A stretch of 49,371 nt of DNA from Sphingobacteriia bacterium (GCA_008080835.1 VMDK01000116.1:1-49371), one strand, 5' to 3'. Shown: positions 24,433-34,240, counted from the first letter of the stretch. Notes: a model not told the origin generated them from the letters alone. Numbers and translations are program-made.

Positions 24433-26541
24433 CTATCGCTCTACAGTGAGTTTTCTCGTGATCGTGCGATCCCCAAAGTCAACCTTGATGAAGTAATGTC
24501 CAGGATCCAGATCCTTGACAAAGATCGCCTGAACTTCTCTACAGTGCTCTAGTTTCATGACCTCGACCCCCAGAAGGTTGTAGATGATGATGTGCTGAGG
24601 ACCGCGCGGTGAAGACACATAGACAACACCGGATGCAGGGTTTGGATACACTCTGATCTGGTTGTTCCTGATCTCCGGCAAACCAGTTGTGCAACTGTCG
24701 GCCTCTACTACACGTACCGCTCGGTATTCACAGCCGTTGCTGTCTTCGGCTTCCACCACCAGCTCAATGCGTTTTTTTGCTTTGAATTCGATGATGCGAT
24801 CACGTGATCCGACGTTCCACCAATATGCTTTGAATCCGGCTGTGGCTTTAGCAATAACTGTATCGCCGATACAAATATTCCTGCTCGGCTGTATCTCAAT
24901 GGCCAGACGCTTTGCGCCTCCTTTGCTTACATAAACGCTATCGGTGCACGTACGTCCGCTCGAATCTTTGACTGTCAGTTTGTACCAGCCTTTCTCTTTC
25001 ACCCACAGAAGACGTCCTTTCTTTCCATTGGACCACTCATAGGTTTTAAAACCATGTTTGGCTTCAATGACAATCGAATCCTTACCACAAAGCGATCTTT
25101 CCTTGGCTTCGATGAGATCCGGACAGTCATCGCAGGTGTCCTTCACGGTCACTTTGATCGTTGCCCTAGCATCACATCCGTTCTCGTCTACCGCTTCAAC
25201 CACGATCTCCTTGGTCTTTTCCAACTTGATCTCAATGATGCGCTTTTCACGATGACCAGTATTCCAGTAGTAATTCTTCCACCCATCGGAAGCGACGATC
25301 TTGATGGTCTCACCCGGACAGATCAATGCAGGATGTGGCACGGTTTCGAGCTTCAGTTTGCGCTCATTCTTGTGAATGTACACGCTGTCGGCACATTCGT
25401 GTCCGTTCTTATCCTTTGTAACCAGCTTATACCATCCTGCTTCTTTAGCGACAATATTTCTGGTTGTGGCCCCGGTACTCCATTTGTAGCTCGAATATCC
25501 ACTCACTCCTTCTATGATGATTGAGTCACCATCCTTGCAAATGGTTCTGTGCTTCAGTTCCTGGATCACATCACAGGTATCGCAGTTCTTCACCGTTACC
25601 CGTATATCTTCTTTCGCTGAACAGCCGTCTTTGTTAACGACTTCCACGAGATATCCTTTGGTCTCAACCGGATCTACATACGTGTACCAGTTGTCGGATC
25701 CATTGCTCCATTTCACAGATTTATAGTCTCCCTGAACATACAACTTTATGGAGTCGCCTTTGCAAATGGTCGGTGGATCAGGGATCGTTTTGATCGTCAC
25801 ACTCGGTATCGAACCTTTATGCACTTCAATGGTATCATAGCAATAGTTACCACTCTTGTCTTTTACCTTTAGGATGTACGTTCCGGCTTTCTTGATGGTG
25901 CGAATGCGATCCTTGTTTCCATCGTTCCATAGATACTCGACATATCCCGACTTAGCTTCCAAGATCACAGAATCCTTGTCTCCACACAGAACAGCATCGG
26001 GCCAGGCACCAATGACATCACAACCGGAACCCGAACTACAATTCTTCACTGTGAACTGTATAAAGGTCTTTTTCTCACACCCATTCGTATCCTTCGTGAT
26101 CACCCATGTAGAACCGGAAGCCGTAGGCCTTATGACCGTGCGGTGCGTCGTGTCTTTGCTTTCCCAAAGGATGGTGCTGAATGCCTTTTGATTCCCGATC
26201 TCAAGGACTATTGAATCTCCCTTACAGATACTGCGGGTAGACGGTGATGATCCGATCTTTGGAGCGATCGGAGTATTCACCTTGAGTTCTACTTTGGCAG
26301 TGTGCTGCTTGGACGACCTGTCGGTTGCGGTGACCGTGTAAACTCCCGCTTTATGCGCTCGAATACTCTGCGTGAATGCTCCTGTACTCCAGGAATATCT
26401 CACAAAGCCTGTAGACGCAGTGAATGTCACCGTATCACCGGAACAGATGGTAACGACCGGTCCGGGTTTGATGGTGAGGGTCTGCGCGTAACTCTGAAAG
26501 CCAAATAACAGCGAAAACAGCAGGAGTTTTACTCGGTTCAT
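24433..26541 (-). CDS. Secreted Ig-repeat protein with type A T9SS sorting domain
   Basis: This 702-residue protein has a signal peptide (VKLLLFSLLFGFQSYAQ), eight Ig-like modules of ~70 residues and a type A sorting domain (IRVYPNPASGVVYVSSPRG ... ITRKLTVER). The modules alternate strictly between two kinds. Kind A ends in 'W.KL..KD..G..C.DSVYVHK', kind B in 'VVEA.D.NGC.A...VTVK.C'. The array therefore grew by duplication of an AB pair, four times in all. Each carries the W(S/N)xG core motif. Charge is notably Lys/Asp-rich. A structural or adhesive surface role is inferred. Confidence 0.9.
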   Translation of the reverse strand: MNRVKLLLFSLLFGFQSYAQTLTIKPGPVVTICSGDTVTFTASTGFVRYSWSTGAFTQSIRAHKAGVYTVTATDRSSKQHTAKVELKVNTPIAPKIGSSPSTRSICKGDSIVLEIGNQKAFSTILWESKDTTHRTVIRPTASGSTWVITKDTNGCEKKTFIQFTVKNCSSGSGCDVIGAWPDAVLCGDKDSVILEAKSGYVEYLWNDGNKDRIRTIKKAGTYILKVKDKSGNYCYDTIEVHKGSIPSVTIKTIPDPPTICKGDSIKLYVQGDYKSVKWSNGSDNWYTYVDPVETKGYLVEVVNKDGCSAKEDIRVTVKNCDTCDVIQELKHRTICKDGDSIIIEGVSGYSSYKWSTGATTRNIVAKEAGWYKLVTKDKNGHECADSVYIHKNERKLKLETVPHPALICPGETIKIVASDGWKNYYWNTGHREKRIIEIKLEKTKEIVVEAVDENGCDARATIKVTVKDTCDDCPDLIEAKERSLCGKDSIVIEAKHGFKTYEWSNGKKGRLLWVKEKGWYKLTVKDSSGRTCTDSVYVSKGGAKRLAIEIQPSRNICIGDTVIAKATAGFKAYWWNVGSRDRIIEFKAKKRIELVVEAEDSNGCEYRAVRVVEADSCTTGLPEIRNNQIRVYPNPASGVVYVSSPRGPQHIIIYNLLGVEVMKLEHCREVQAIFVKDLDPGHYFIKVDFGDRTITRKLTVER

Positions 26542-26554
26542 CGAATGATTTTCT

Positions 26555-26562
26555 CAAAGATA
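26555..26562 (-). promoter_or_regulatory. -7 box for the Ig-repeat gene
   Basis: The minus strand reads TATCTTTG, 14 bp upstream of the ATG at 26541, giving a leader of only a few bases. No -33 TTG is visible. Confidence 0.55.
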
Positions 26563-26702
26563 TACTAGTTGGACCTGCGGTCTATGCTAAACGTTGCATC
26601 TCAGCTAACAATATTTTGACAAAAAATCTTGGCATTGCATCGACGAGACTGTTTCAATAGCTGTGAATTGCCCAAATTTGCCCCCTTCTCAAGCCTATTG
26701 TT

Positions 26703-28469
26703 ATGAGATTTTCTTTAATCTTCGTTTCACTCCTTCTATTCTCCATGAGTACAACAGCCAAGGTCAAATACCACGTCTCTTTTGAAAATGCCAATAGTCA
26801 CAATGTTAAAGTTGAGATAGACATTCCGGCGAAACTTTTGAAAGGCGAAGATGCGCTCTTCAAGATTCCCGTGTGGACTCCCGGTTCATACAAGGTTCGT
26901 GAATTCGCTAGGAATATCACAGACATTCGAGCTCTGTCAAAAGATGGGGATCTGCAGGTGGAGATTGAAGATAAGCATTCCTGGCGGATCAAAGGTGGAG
27001 CGAACTCTGATCTAACCCTATCCTACGAGATCTACGTATTTACACTGGGTGTGCGCGAAAGTTATTTTGATCAGTTCATGGCTTTTCTGCATGGTCCAAG
27101 CACATTTGGCTATATCGATGGATGTGAGAATGAAGAGATCGAACTGACGCTGGATCTTCTTGATGATTGGGAAGCTTATGCAGCATTGAAAGAAAAGAGC
27201 AAGGGAAAGTTCATAGCTGACAATTATGATCATCTGGCAGATTCGCCGATCGCTCTGGGTGATTTCGATGTAATGGAATACGAAAGCGGAAACGTCCCAC
27301 ACAAAGTTGTAATGATCGGAAGTGGGAATTACAACCGCGATCAGATCGTCGAGGACTTCAAGAAGATCAGCGATGAACAAGTCAAACTCTTCGGAGAGCA
27401 CCCCTCTTCTCCTTGTTACATCCACTTCATTCAGAATGTGGACCAGGGAGGTGGTGGATTGGAACATGCGAACTGTCAAACAAGCCAGGTGGAGCGATTC
27501 GTGTACAACGACCCGGCTGCCTATCGCAAATTCCTCGGATTGATATCACACGAATATTTCCATTTGTGGAATGTAAAACGCATTCGTCCGATCGAATTGG
27601 GACCATTCGACTACGACAAGGAAAATTATACCGAACAACTGTGGGTAGCAGAAGGGATCACGAGCTATTACGACGACCTGATCTTGCGCCGAGTGGGCAT
27701 TCATACCAGAGAATCTTATCTCGAAGAAATGGCCAAAGACATCAATCGCTTGCAGAATCAACGCGGTCGCATGAACATGTCTCTCGACGAAGCCAGTAAG
27801 CTGGCGTGGGTAAAGGCCTACATGCCTGACGAAAACAGTCTCAATGCCACGATCAGCTACTACAACAAGGGAAAACTTGTTGCCTGGATGCTGGACCAAC
27901 TGATCGTTGAGCGAAGTCTTGGCAAAAGATCCTTGGATGATCTGATGCGTGAACTGTACGATTCATATTTCAAAAAGGAAGATCGGGGATTTTCACATGA
28001 AGAGTTCATGGCGACGGCGTCCAAGGTCGCCGATATCGATCTAAGCGAATTCTTCGAAAAGTATGTATTTGGTAAAGAAGAACTTCCTTACAAATCCGTG
28101 CTCAAGTTTTACGGTTTGATAATGACCGATCAGAACAAACCTGTTCCCGGTTTGGGGGTAAAGACCAAAAAAGACGGGAACCAGATATTGGTCACCTACG
28201 TGGAAAACGCTTCACATGGAGAACATGCCGGAATTAGCGTAAATGATGAGATCATTTCCATCAATAATTGGCGCGTGAAGGATCAACTGGAAAATGAACT
28301 CAAACGATACCATATTGGCGAAAAAGTGATGATCCAATTTGCCAGAAATGGTAAAATGCACGAGACACAAATGATGCTCGACCAAGACTCAACGGTCAAC
28401 TACAAGATCGAATCGGACCCAAATGCCGACGAGAATGCCAAGGTCCGTGGTGAGCGTTGGATCAACTGA
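26703..28469 (+). CDS. M61-family (glycyl aminopeptidase-like) metallopeptidase with PDZ domain
   Basis: This 588-residue exported peptidase has a signal peptide (FSLIFVSLLLFSMSTTAKV), an N-terminal beta domain (KIPVWTPGSYKVREFARNI), the zinc motif LISHEYFHLWNVKRIRP with the third ligand in WVAEGITSYYDD, a helical region, and a C-terminal PDZ domain (~480-570: GLGVKTKKDGNQILVTYVEN, GEHAGISVNDEIISINNW). It should act in the periplasm on peptides. Its TGA shares TGATCA with the opposite M14 peptidase gene; both encode envelope peptidases. Confidence 0.94.
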   Translation: MRFSLIFVSLLLFSMSTTAKVKYHVSFENANSHNVKVEIDIPAKLLKGEDALFKIPVWTPGSYKVREFARNITDIRALSKDGDLQVEIEDKHSWRIKGGANSDLTLSYEIYVFTLGVRESYFDQFMAFLHGPSTFGYIDGCENEEIELTLDLLDDWEAYAALKEKSKGKFIADNYDHLADSPIALGDFDVMEYESGNVPHKVVMIGSGNYNRDQIVEDFKKISDEQVKLFGEHPSSPCYIHFIQNVDQGGGGLEHANCQTSQVERFVYNDPAAYRKFLGLISHEYFHLWNVKRIRPIELGPFDYDKENYTEQLWVAEGITSYYDDLILRRVGIHTRESYLEEMAKDINRLQNQRGRMNMSLDEASKLAWVKAYMPDENSLNATISYYNKGKLVAWMLDQLIVERSLGKRSLDDLMRELYDSYFKKEDRGFSHEEFMATASKVADIDLSEFFEKYVFGKEELPYKSVLKFYGLIMTDQNKPVPGLGVKTKKDGNQILVTYVENASHGEHAGISVNDEIISINNWRVKDQLENELKRYHIGEKVMIQFARNGKMHETQMMLDQDSTVNYKIESDPNADENAKVRGERWIN

Positions 28470-30224
28470 TCACTCCAAGATCCGGAATACGGGATAACGC
28501 AAATGTTCCGGTTCATAGTGGTCTGAATGGGTATACACCCAATGTATCCTCGCTCGTGGACTATTCGCAAACTCTTCACGCTCGAGCAGCCTGTCGAACT
28601 CTTTCTTCTTTTCGGGATCTGACTCCAGTATATCAAGTGCTTTGTCTTCGAACACATAAGGCGAATACCACTCCTTCTGCTGAAGGATGGCATCGAAATA
28701 GTTCCAGTTGAAGTAGGAGTCAGGCGCTTCCGGCTCCAGCAATTCTGCGATCAGCCGCTTTCTATGATCATTCAACCCAACGATAAGATCTCCGCGCTGA
28801 AATGAGATCTCTTGAGTGTCCCGATTTACGCGTGTGTTATGGTGTCCGTAATGTCCTTCGTAGGGCTGTGATCCGGTTGAAAAAGTATCAATGTGGTATA
28901 CTTCGACATGTAAAACGGTGTCTTCCCGAAGCTCTTCCACTACTACACCATGAGCTGCCAATCGCTCCTCTACGTGTACATATCCGCGTTTGAGCAAGTA
29001 TGCTTTAGGGTAATTCACAGAATTTGTTGGATTCATGTACGCATAGAATGGGATCACGGCACTCCATGGACTTTCTCGGTCGTAGTACAATCTCTGAGCC
29101 CCGCTGACGGGGCTTTGCTTGTACTTTGCTTCATATCCCCTAAACCCGATAGAATCAGCTCGCTCATGATCCACTTCCCAATCCAGATTGACACGAGTTG
29201 CTTCTGCGACATGCTGTCGTGCCTGCTCTCTCGACGAAAGCAGGTCCGTGCCATTATCGCTCAGAAGCTTGATCGTGGAATGGATGAACTGCCGAGTAGA
29301 TTCCACCCTCTTGCCATATGGCTTGAGCATGTGTGTCTCAGTGATATATCCCGGTGTCTGGATCAGACTCAGTAAGCCTGTCGAATAGCGCGGTGAGTCG
29401 TAGAAGGTAGAATACCCTTCATCCGGTGGAACACCGTGTACGTTCACGTAAGGCACCATCTCGAATCCGGCATTGGCCATATTGGCGAGCATATTGCCGG
29501 TCATCTTGAAGCGCATGAAGTCTCCGAGTGGTTCATCGAGTTTGTCCTCTTGTGAAGCCAGATAAGTCATCACATAACTGTAATCAGCTCCGTTGCTAAC
29601 GTGTGTTTCCACATAAAAGTCCGGATCCAATCTGTCGATCAATTCAGCAAATGAGAATGCGTTCCTTGAGTCGAGTTTTACAAAGTCCCTGTTCAGATCG
29701 AGGTTTTGCGCGTTTCCTCTGAACCCATATTCAGCCGGACCATTTTGGTTAGCTCTGGAGAAACTGTTCCTGTTCAAAGCACCACCGATATTGTAGATCG
29801 GTATGATCCTGATATCTACCTCGCGCAATAGGGCTGAATTGGATCTCAACAGATCATATGCCACAAGCATACACGCATCCACTCCATCAGGTTCCCCGGG
29901 ATGAATGGCATTGTTTATTAGGAGAAGCGGCTTCTCTCTTTGCGCTAAGTCCTTATTTGATGTAGCCGAACCGAGGTGGACCAAATGCAATGGCAGACCT
30001 TTGTCAGTCATGCCGAATTCCTCAATTTCGACCATATCCGACGCTTTACTCAAGCTCTCCCAATATTCGATCACCTCCCGATATGTAGGTGTCTGATTCT
30101 TGGTGCTATCGCTCAAAAAATATGGAATTGGTAGTTCCGAGTCCGCAACTTTAGAACCTTTCTTTTGTGACTTCTCACAGGCTACAAAAGTGAGAGCAAA
30201 TAAGGCTATGATCAGCTTGTTCAT
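28470..30224 (-). CDS. M14-family zinc carboxypeptidase, lipoprotein
   Basis: This 584-residue protein has a lipobox (IIALFALTFVACEKS), so it is anchored in the envelope. Zinc ligands are seen in NNAIHPGEPDGVDA (HxxE) and, ~110 residues on, the third His in FYVETHVSNGADYSYVM. A substrate-binding LDLNRDFVKLDSRNA lies between. The ~250-residue C-terminal extension (from ~330) is typical of this Bacteroidota branch and carries no family I recognise. It probably trims peptides in the periplasm or at the surface. Stop codon abuts that of the M61 gene. Confidence 0.92.
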   Translation of the reverse strand: MNKLIIALFALTFVACEKSQKKGSKVADSELPIPYFLSDSTKNQTPTYREVIEYWESLSKASDMVEIEEFGMTDKGLPLHLVHLGSATSNKDLAQREKPLLLINNAIHPGEPDGVDACMLVAYDLLRSNSALLREVDIRIIPIYNIGGALNRNSFSRANQNGPAEYGFRGNAQNLDLNRDFVKLDSRNAFSFAELIDRLDPDFYVETHVSNGADYSYVMTYLASQEDKLDEPLGDFMRFKMTGNMLANMANAGFEMVPYVNVHGVPPDEGYSTFYDSPRYSTGLLSLIQTPGYITETHMLKPYGKRVESTRQFIHSTIKLLSDNGTDLLSSREQARQHVAEATRVNLDWEVDHERADSIGFRGYEAKYKQSPVSGAQRLYYDRESPWSAVIPFYAYMNPTNSVNYPKAYLLKRGYVHVEERLAAHGVVVEELREDTVLHVEVYHIDTFSTGSQPYEGHYGHHNTRVNRDTQEISFQRGDLIVGLNDHRKRLIAELLEPEAPDSYFNWNYFDAILQQKEWYSPYVFEDKALDILESDPEKKKEFDRLLEREEFANSPRARIHWVYTHSDHYEPEHLRYPVFRILE

Positions 30225-30276
30225 GTGACAAAATAAACCAATTCCACGATGGAGATGTCTGTCTGATCAAAGTGTG

Positions 30277-30284
30277 TAGCTTTG
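30277..30284 (+). promoter_or_regulatory. -7 box for the DUF2797 gene
   Basis: TAGCTTTG matches the consensus and ends 6 bp before the ATG, so the transcript is predicted to be leaderless or nearly so. Confidence 0.5.
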
Positions 30285-30290
30285 TCTTCG

Positions 30291-31103
30291 ATGAAACATA
30301 CCGGGAACATCCGCAAGATGCGCAGTCTGATCGACAACGTAGTCGAATATTCACTTCCACTGTATAATGTACTGGAAGAGAGTGAGGTAGTTGAAATGAA
30401 TCCGCTGGTGGGTCAACATATTCAGATCAGCTTCGAAGGCGAGATCCACTGCGTCGTAACCGGCAAGAAGATCAGGAAGACCTTCGGTGACGGGATGAGT
30501 TATGACGCATTCATGAATTCACCACAAGCGTCTCCGAGTATCATTCGTCCGGAGCTCAGTCGCATTCATGAGGGTGTGGCCTTGCGCGATTACGATTGGG
30601 AAATGGCGCACCATATGCAACCTCATGTCGCTTATCTCTCCCTCACATCAGATGTGAAGATCGGGGTGACAAGAGAAACTCAGATCCCTACGCGTTGGAT
30701 CGATCAGGGAGCCGTTCAGGCTCTAGTGCTGGCTGAGACTCCTTACCGCCAACTGGCTGGATTGATCGAAGTTGCTCTGAAGTCGCACGTGTCGGACAAG
30801 ACCAACTGGCGAAACATGCTCAAGAACGATTACCCGCATGCGGACCTGTATGAGATCAAAGACGAGCTCAGCAACTACTTGAGTGCAGAATTACAACAAT
30901 ATGTAGCTCAGGATGAAGAGCTGGTAGAGATCGAATATCCGGTATTGGATTACCCGGACAAAGTCAAAAGCGTAAAGTTGGATAAGAACCCGATCATAGA
31001 AGGAAAGCTGGTCGGAATCAAAGGTCAGTACTTGATCTTTGAAGGAGGCATCGTGATGAATCTCCGATCACATTCAGGTTATAAGATCAGTCTTGAGTAC
31101 TGA
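30291..31103 (+). CDS. DUF2797 family protein
   Basis: ATG 30291 is used (the track begins at a TTG three codons earlier). The 270 residues match the DUF2797 pattern: CVVTGKKIRKTFGDGMSYDA, LRDYDWEMAHHMQPHVAYLS, VKIGVTRETQIPTRWIDQGA, ILAETPYRQLAGLIEVALK and KTNWRNML. Part of it, with Arg and Thr at GVTRETQIPTRW, recalls a GIY-YIG-like core, but the function is unproven. No signal peptide; cytosolic. Stop abuts that of the lipid kinase gene (TGATCA). Confidence 0.9.
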   Translation: MKHTGNIRKMRSLIDNVVEYSLPLYNVLEESEVVEMNPLVGQHIQISFEGEIHCVVTGKKIRKTFGDGMSYDAFMNSPQASPSIIRPELSRIHEGVALRDYDWEMAHHMQPHVAYLSLTSDVKIGVTRETQIPTRWIDQGAVQALVLAETPYRQLAGLIEVALKSHVSDKTNWRNMLKNDYPHADLYEIKDELSNYLSAELQQYVAQDEELVEIEYPVLDYPDKVKSVKLDKNPIIEGKLVGIKGQYLIFEGGIVMNLRSHSGYKISLEY

Positions 31104-31964
31104 TCAGCAAAAAACTCGGACTGCTCCGGGAATGCAACGAATTTCCAAACTCTTCTCTCCTTCCATTGGTTCTCCGTCAAAGTGAACGGCTGAAGTATTG
31201 GGTCTTTCGATACTAAAGCGATCTGAAGCGAATGTTTGCATCAGCTTATGGTTCTTTCTCCTCAACAATGCCTGTAATAGAGAAGGTATCTGATAGAGGG
31301 CCGGCTTTTTCATAGCTACCACATCCAACAGGCCGTCATCGAAACGAGCGCCACGAGCGATGTAGAAATTATTGCCCCACTGATCACCATTGGCAATGCT
31401 AATAAGGAAAGCATCGAGCTCCATTTGCCCCTCAGATGTTGTAATAGAATAGCGGCCTTCCCGAGCGTCAAAATACAGTCGGACCACTTCGATGACATAG
31501 CCGATGAATCCCCTGGACGTTCTCCCAAAAGCTTGAGCAACTTCTGCATCGAATCCCATTCCGGCGACATTGAGGAACATCCGATCGTTCATGACTCCTA
31601 CATCGAGGAGTCGGAAATTGCCCTTTTCTACAATGTCAAGGGCTTTTTCGGGGGATCGAGGAATACCCAAACTTCTACCTAGCCCATTTCCGCTACCTAA
31701 CGGTATCAAACCATACTCCCTTCCTGGAGAATAAGTCGTGTTCAGGACTTCATTAACCGTGCCGTCACCTCCCGCAATCACAATGCGTTGAAAATCATTC
31801 GGATCGATATTTCGCAGGTCGTGGCTGATATTGCCGGCGGTTTGCCATTCTACAATCTGGTAATCAAAACCCCTCCGATCGAGGGACTTTCTAAAATGAC
31901 CTGAATCGAGGTTGTGTCTGCGGGCAGAAACGGGATTGACTATGACTAGCGTTCTACCTAGCAT
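31104..31964 (-). CDS. Diacylglycerol/lipid kinase (YegS/BmrU/DgkB type)
   Basis: This 286-residue soluble lipid kinase shows the signature IVIAGGDGTVNEVLNTTY and LIPLGSGNGLGRSLGIPRSP, plus LLDVGVMNDRMFLNVAGMGFDAEV and the C-terminal lobe HFDGEPMEGEKSLEIRC. It phosphorylates a diacylglycerol- or sphingoid-like lipid with ATP at the inner face of the membrane. It is third in a minus-strand run after rsmE and the DUF4159 gene, starting 10 bp after the latter. Confidence 0.94.
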   Translation of the reverse strand: MLGRTLVIVNPVSARRHNLDSGHFRKSLDRRGFDYQIVEWQTAGNISHDLRNIDPNDFQRIVIAGGDGTVNEVLNTTYSPGREYGLIPLGSGNGLGRSLGIPRSPEKALDIVEKGNFRLLDVGVMNDRMFLNVAGMGFDAEVAQAFGRTSRGFIGYVIEVVRLYFDAREGRYSITTSEGQMELDAFLISIANGDQWGNNFYIARGARFDDGLLDVVAMKKPALYQIPSLLQALLRRKNHKLMQTFASDRFSIERPNTSAVHFDGEPMEGEKSLEIRCIPGAVRVFC

Positions 31965-31974
31965 ATAGCATAGA

Positions 31975-32664
31975 TCAACTCTCCGTGAAAACGTGTTGAA
32001 TGATGTTGGCTCCCATTTGAAGAGCCTTTAGTCTGGTTGTCTCGCTATCGCTATAGATCCCGGCATCTTCCCAGCCATTCCCCAGGTCGCATTCCACATC
32101 GAAGAAACAAACCAATCGACCTTTGTGAATGAGACCGTAGCCTCGTGGAGGTTTACCGTCATGCTCATGGATCTTCGGAAGTCCATTGGGGAATTCAAAC
32201 TTCTGATGGTAGATAGGATGATCAAAAGGTAGTTCCACAAAATCCAATTCCGGGAACACCTTCTTCATTTGAGGTCGGATGAACTTCTCCAAACCATAGT
32301 TATCGTCGATATGCAGAAACCCTCCGGCTTCCAGGTATTTTCTCAAATTCGTAGCATCCTCATCTGTGAAGACCACATTCCCGTGACCGGTCATATACAC
32401 ATACGGGTAATTAAAGATGGATGTGTTAGCAGGTTCCACCGCATTGTCCTGTGGATCGATATTGGTATTGAGCTGCTCGTTACAAAACTCAGCCAGATTT
32501 GGCAATGCTGTTCTGTTGGCATACCAATCACCTCCTCCGCTGTACTTCAATTTTGCAAATGACACACTATACTCGGTAGAGAAAGAACCTTGAATCAGGA
32601 GCATGAACAATCCTAGCGCCCAAGCAAAGTAGAGCTTCCCATTTTTTACCCTGTTCTTCATCAT
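31975..32664 (-). CDS. DUF4159 family exported protein
   Basis: ATG 32664 is chosen over the TTG track start. The 229-residue protein has an N-terminal hydrophobic segment (LYFAWALGLFMLLIQGSFS) and the DUF4159 body: FAKLKYSGGGDWYANRTALP, FNYPYVYMTGHGNVVFTDED, LRKYLEAGGFLHIDDNYG, GLIHKGRLVCFFDVECDLGNGWED. In other bacteria this domain occurs beside or within BatA-type, MoxR-linked envelope proteins and has a flavodoxin/GATase-like fold; no enzyme activity is established. It lies between rsmE and the lipid kinase. Confidence 0.9.
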   Translation of the reverse strand: MMKNRVKNGKLYFAWALGLFMLLIQGSFSTEYSVSFAKLKYSGGGDWYANRTALPNLAEFCNEQLNTNIDPQDNAVEPANTSIFNYPYVYMTGHGNVVFTDEDATNLRKYLEAGGFLHIDDNYGLEKFIRPQMKKVFPELDFVELPFDHPIYHQKFEFPNGLPKIHEHDGKPPRGYGLIHKGRLVCFFDVECDLGNGWEDAGIYSDSETTRLKALQMGANIIQHVFTES

Positions 32665-32682
32665 CACTATTCTCAACGCCGT

Positions 32683-33369
32683 TTATTGCATTAAAGTACA
32701 CGCTACCAATGCGGCCGTTTCCGTTCTCAGACGGCTTGTCCCCAGATCCAGCATTTGCCACTCGGCCGCTTTGGCCATTTCAACTTCATCTCGGCTGAAA
32801 TCTCCTTCGGGGCCTATGGCAACGAGCACACTGGAACCTGACTTTCTGATCTCACCTGGGGCAAATTTAGCGCCTATATCAGAATAGCAATGTGCCAGGA
32901 ACTTTTGTTCACTTTGAGTCCTATATAGAAGCTGTTCAAACGGGATTCCGAATTCGATCTCCGGTAAATAGACCTTTAGACTTTGCTTCATTGCGGCCAC
33001 AGCCTTCATCAGGATCCGCCTCTCCTGCATCTTGCTGCGTTCACCGTTGTGCGTATCAATAAAGACCACCTTCTCGACACCGATCTCCACCAGCTTTTCG
33101 ATCATCCATTCCATACGGTCGGCGCTTTTGGTTGGGCCCACGGCAATCGTCAAATGATCCGATCTGGGGAGTTCTTCTCGTTCTATTTCCCTCACAGCCA
33201 GTTGCTTTCCTATCTTTTCCAGTTGGGCTTTAACACGCAGTCCATTTCCGTTCACCAGCGTTATCTCCTGGCCATTAGATTTCCGTAGAACTTTTGTGAT
33301 ATGGCGACTCTCGGTATCATCGGGAAACCAGTAGCCGTCTTTGAATTCGGTTGCGAAAAAGTACTCCAT
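32683..33369 (-). CDS. rsmE: 16S rRNA (uracil(1498)-N3)-methyltransferase
   Basis: This SPOUT-class enzyme methylates U1498 in the small-subunit decoding site. The 228 residues have an N-terminal PUA-like domain (ESRHITKVLRKSNGQEITLVN) and the knotted SAM-binding C-terminus (VLVAIGPEGDFSRDEVEMAK, MLDLGTSRLRTETAALVACT). WMIEKLVEIGVEKVVFIDT is the conserved central motif. First gene of the rsmE-DUF4159-lipid kinase run. Confidence 0.96.
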   Translation of the reverse strand: MEYFFATEFKDGYWFPDDTESRHITKVLRKSNGQEITLVNGNGLRVKAQLEKIGKQLAVREIEREELPRSDHLTIAVGPTKSADRMEWMIEKLVEIGVEKVVFIDTHNGERSKMQERRILMKAVAAMKQSLKVYLPEIEFGIPFEQLLYRTQSEQKFLAHCYSDIGAKFAPGEIRKSGSSVLVAIGPEGDFSRDEVEMAKAAEWQMLDLGTSRLRTETAALVACTLMQ

Positions 33370-33437
33370 TGATCTTTGATCGAAACAATAAGCTTTTGCA
33401 AATCAAAGTAAAAGGAGGGGAATGTACCAACAAGGTC

Positions 33438-33956
33438 TTATCCATGACCTTCATACCGATGTGGGTTCGTCAATATATACCGTCGTATGCGATTCAGTTC
33501 TGTTTGGTTCCAGATAACGACATCAAAATAGCGTGGAAGCCAATTGAATTCCGGGATGTATTCTCTGATCTGCCTTGTACATCGCGCTTTGAACCATCTC
33601 ACTACGGCTCCGAGACCATTTACAATCATTGGATTTTTTATACCTGTCACTCCACCGATGTCTTTTGAAGTAAATCGTTCAAGGTCTGAGCGACGCTCAG
33701 TTATAGATATAATTCCGTGAAAATGTTCTGGCATTACTATGAAGATATCTAGAACAACATTTGAAAATTTACTCGGAATCTCAATCCAAGTATCCTCAAC
33801 CACCTTGCCAACCACATTCAAGTAGTGTTTCTTGTCGATAATGCGGCCGAAGTAAGGAATCATATCCTTCACATTTATAGTGACAAAATAGTGGCCACAG
33901 GAAGTGTAATCGTAGCCTTGAAGTCTTGGAGGACCTCCTCTGTTTTGGTAATACAT
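33438..33956 (-). CDS. REP-associated tyrosine transposase (RAYT, IS200-like Y1 family)
   Basis: This 172-residue single-domain protein belongs to the HUH/Y1 nucleases. It has the N-terminal RLQGYDYTSCGHYFVTINVKD, the histidine pair in IVMPEHFHGIISI (HFH in place of HUH), the linker IVNGLGAVVRWFKA, and the C-terminal RYFDVVIWNQTELNRIRRYILTNP with candidate catalytic Tyr. RAYTs cleave and join single-stranded palindromes rather than moving an ordinary insertion sequence. The gene stands alone. The 470 bp upstream carry two units with mirrored palindromes, the expected partner DNA. The stop and all motifs are intact, so it is probably active. Confidence 0.9.
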   Translation of the reverse strand: MYYQNRGGPPRLQGYDYTSCGHYFVTINVKDMIPYFGRIIDKKHYLNVVGKVVEDTWIEIPSKFSNVVLDIFIVMPEHFHGIISITERRSDLERFTSKDIGGVTGIKNPMIVNGLGAVVRWFKARCTRQIREYIPEFNWLPRYFDVVIWNQTELNRIRRYILTNPHRYEGHG

Positions 33957-34040
33957 ATACTAAAAAAGAAGGAATGGTATTGTTTAAGTGAGTTGTCACC
34001 GTCTTTCTTTAAGAACGCATTGTTTCTTCGTGTGAACGTG

Positions 34041-34199
34041 TCACGCGATGAATCGCGTGAATACGGTAATGGACTGGGTTATTCTTGAACTGAGGCTAAA
34101 GCTTGGAGGTTCTCTTCTCTACCGTCATAGCATGCGGGACATTGATAGCAAAACGTCCTGCAAGCAACCTAGACTGTATTTGCGCAATCTCTCACGCAA
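34041..34199. repeat. REP/BIME-like unit 1 (mirrored palindromes)
   Basis: The unit opens with the perfect palindrome TCACGCGATGAATCGCGTGA (34041-34060) and closes with a degraded one, TTGCGCAATCTCTCACGCAA (34180-34199). It shares 32 identical bases at the start, a TAAAGCTTGGA block and a GACTGTATTTGCGC block with unit 2. No gene is present in the 472 bp between the RAYT and the MFS gene. Confidence 0.8.
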
Positions 34200-34240
34200 G
34201 CATCTTTACTTGATCATTCTACTTCGCCCTTCGTGCTGGG

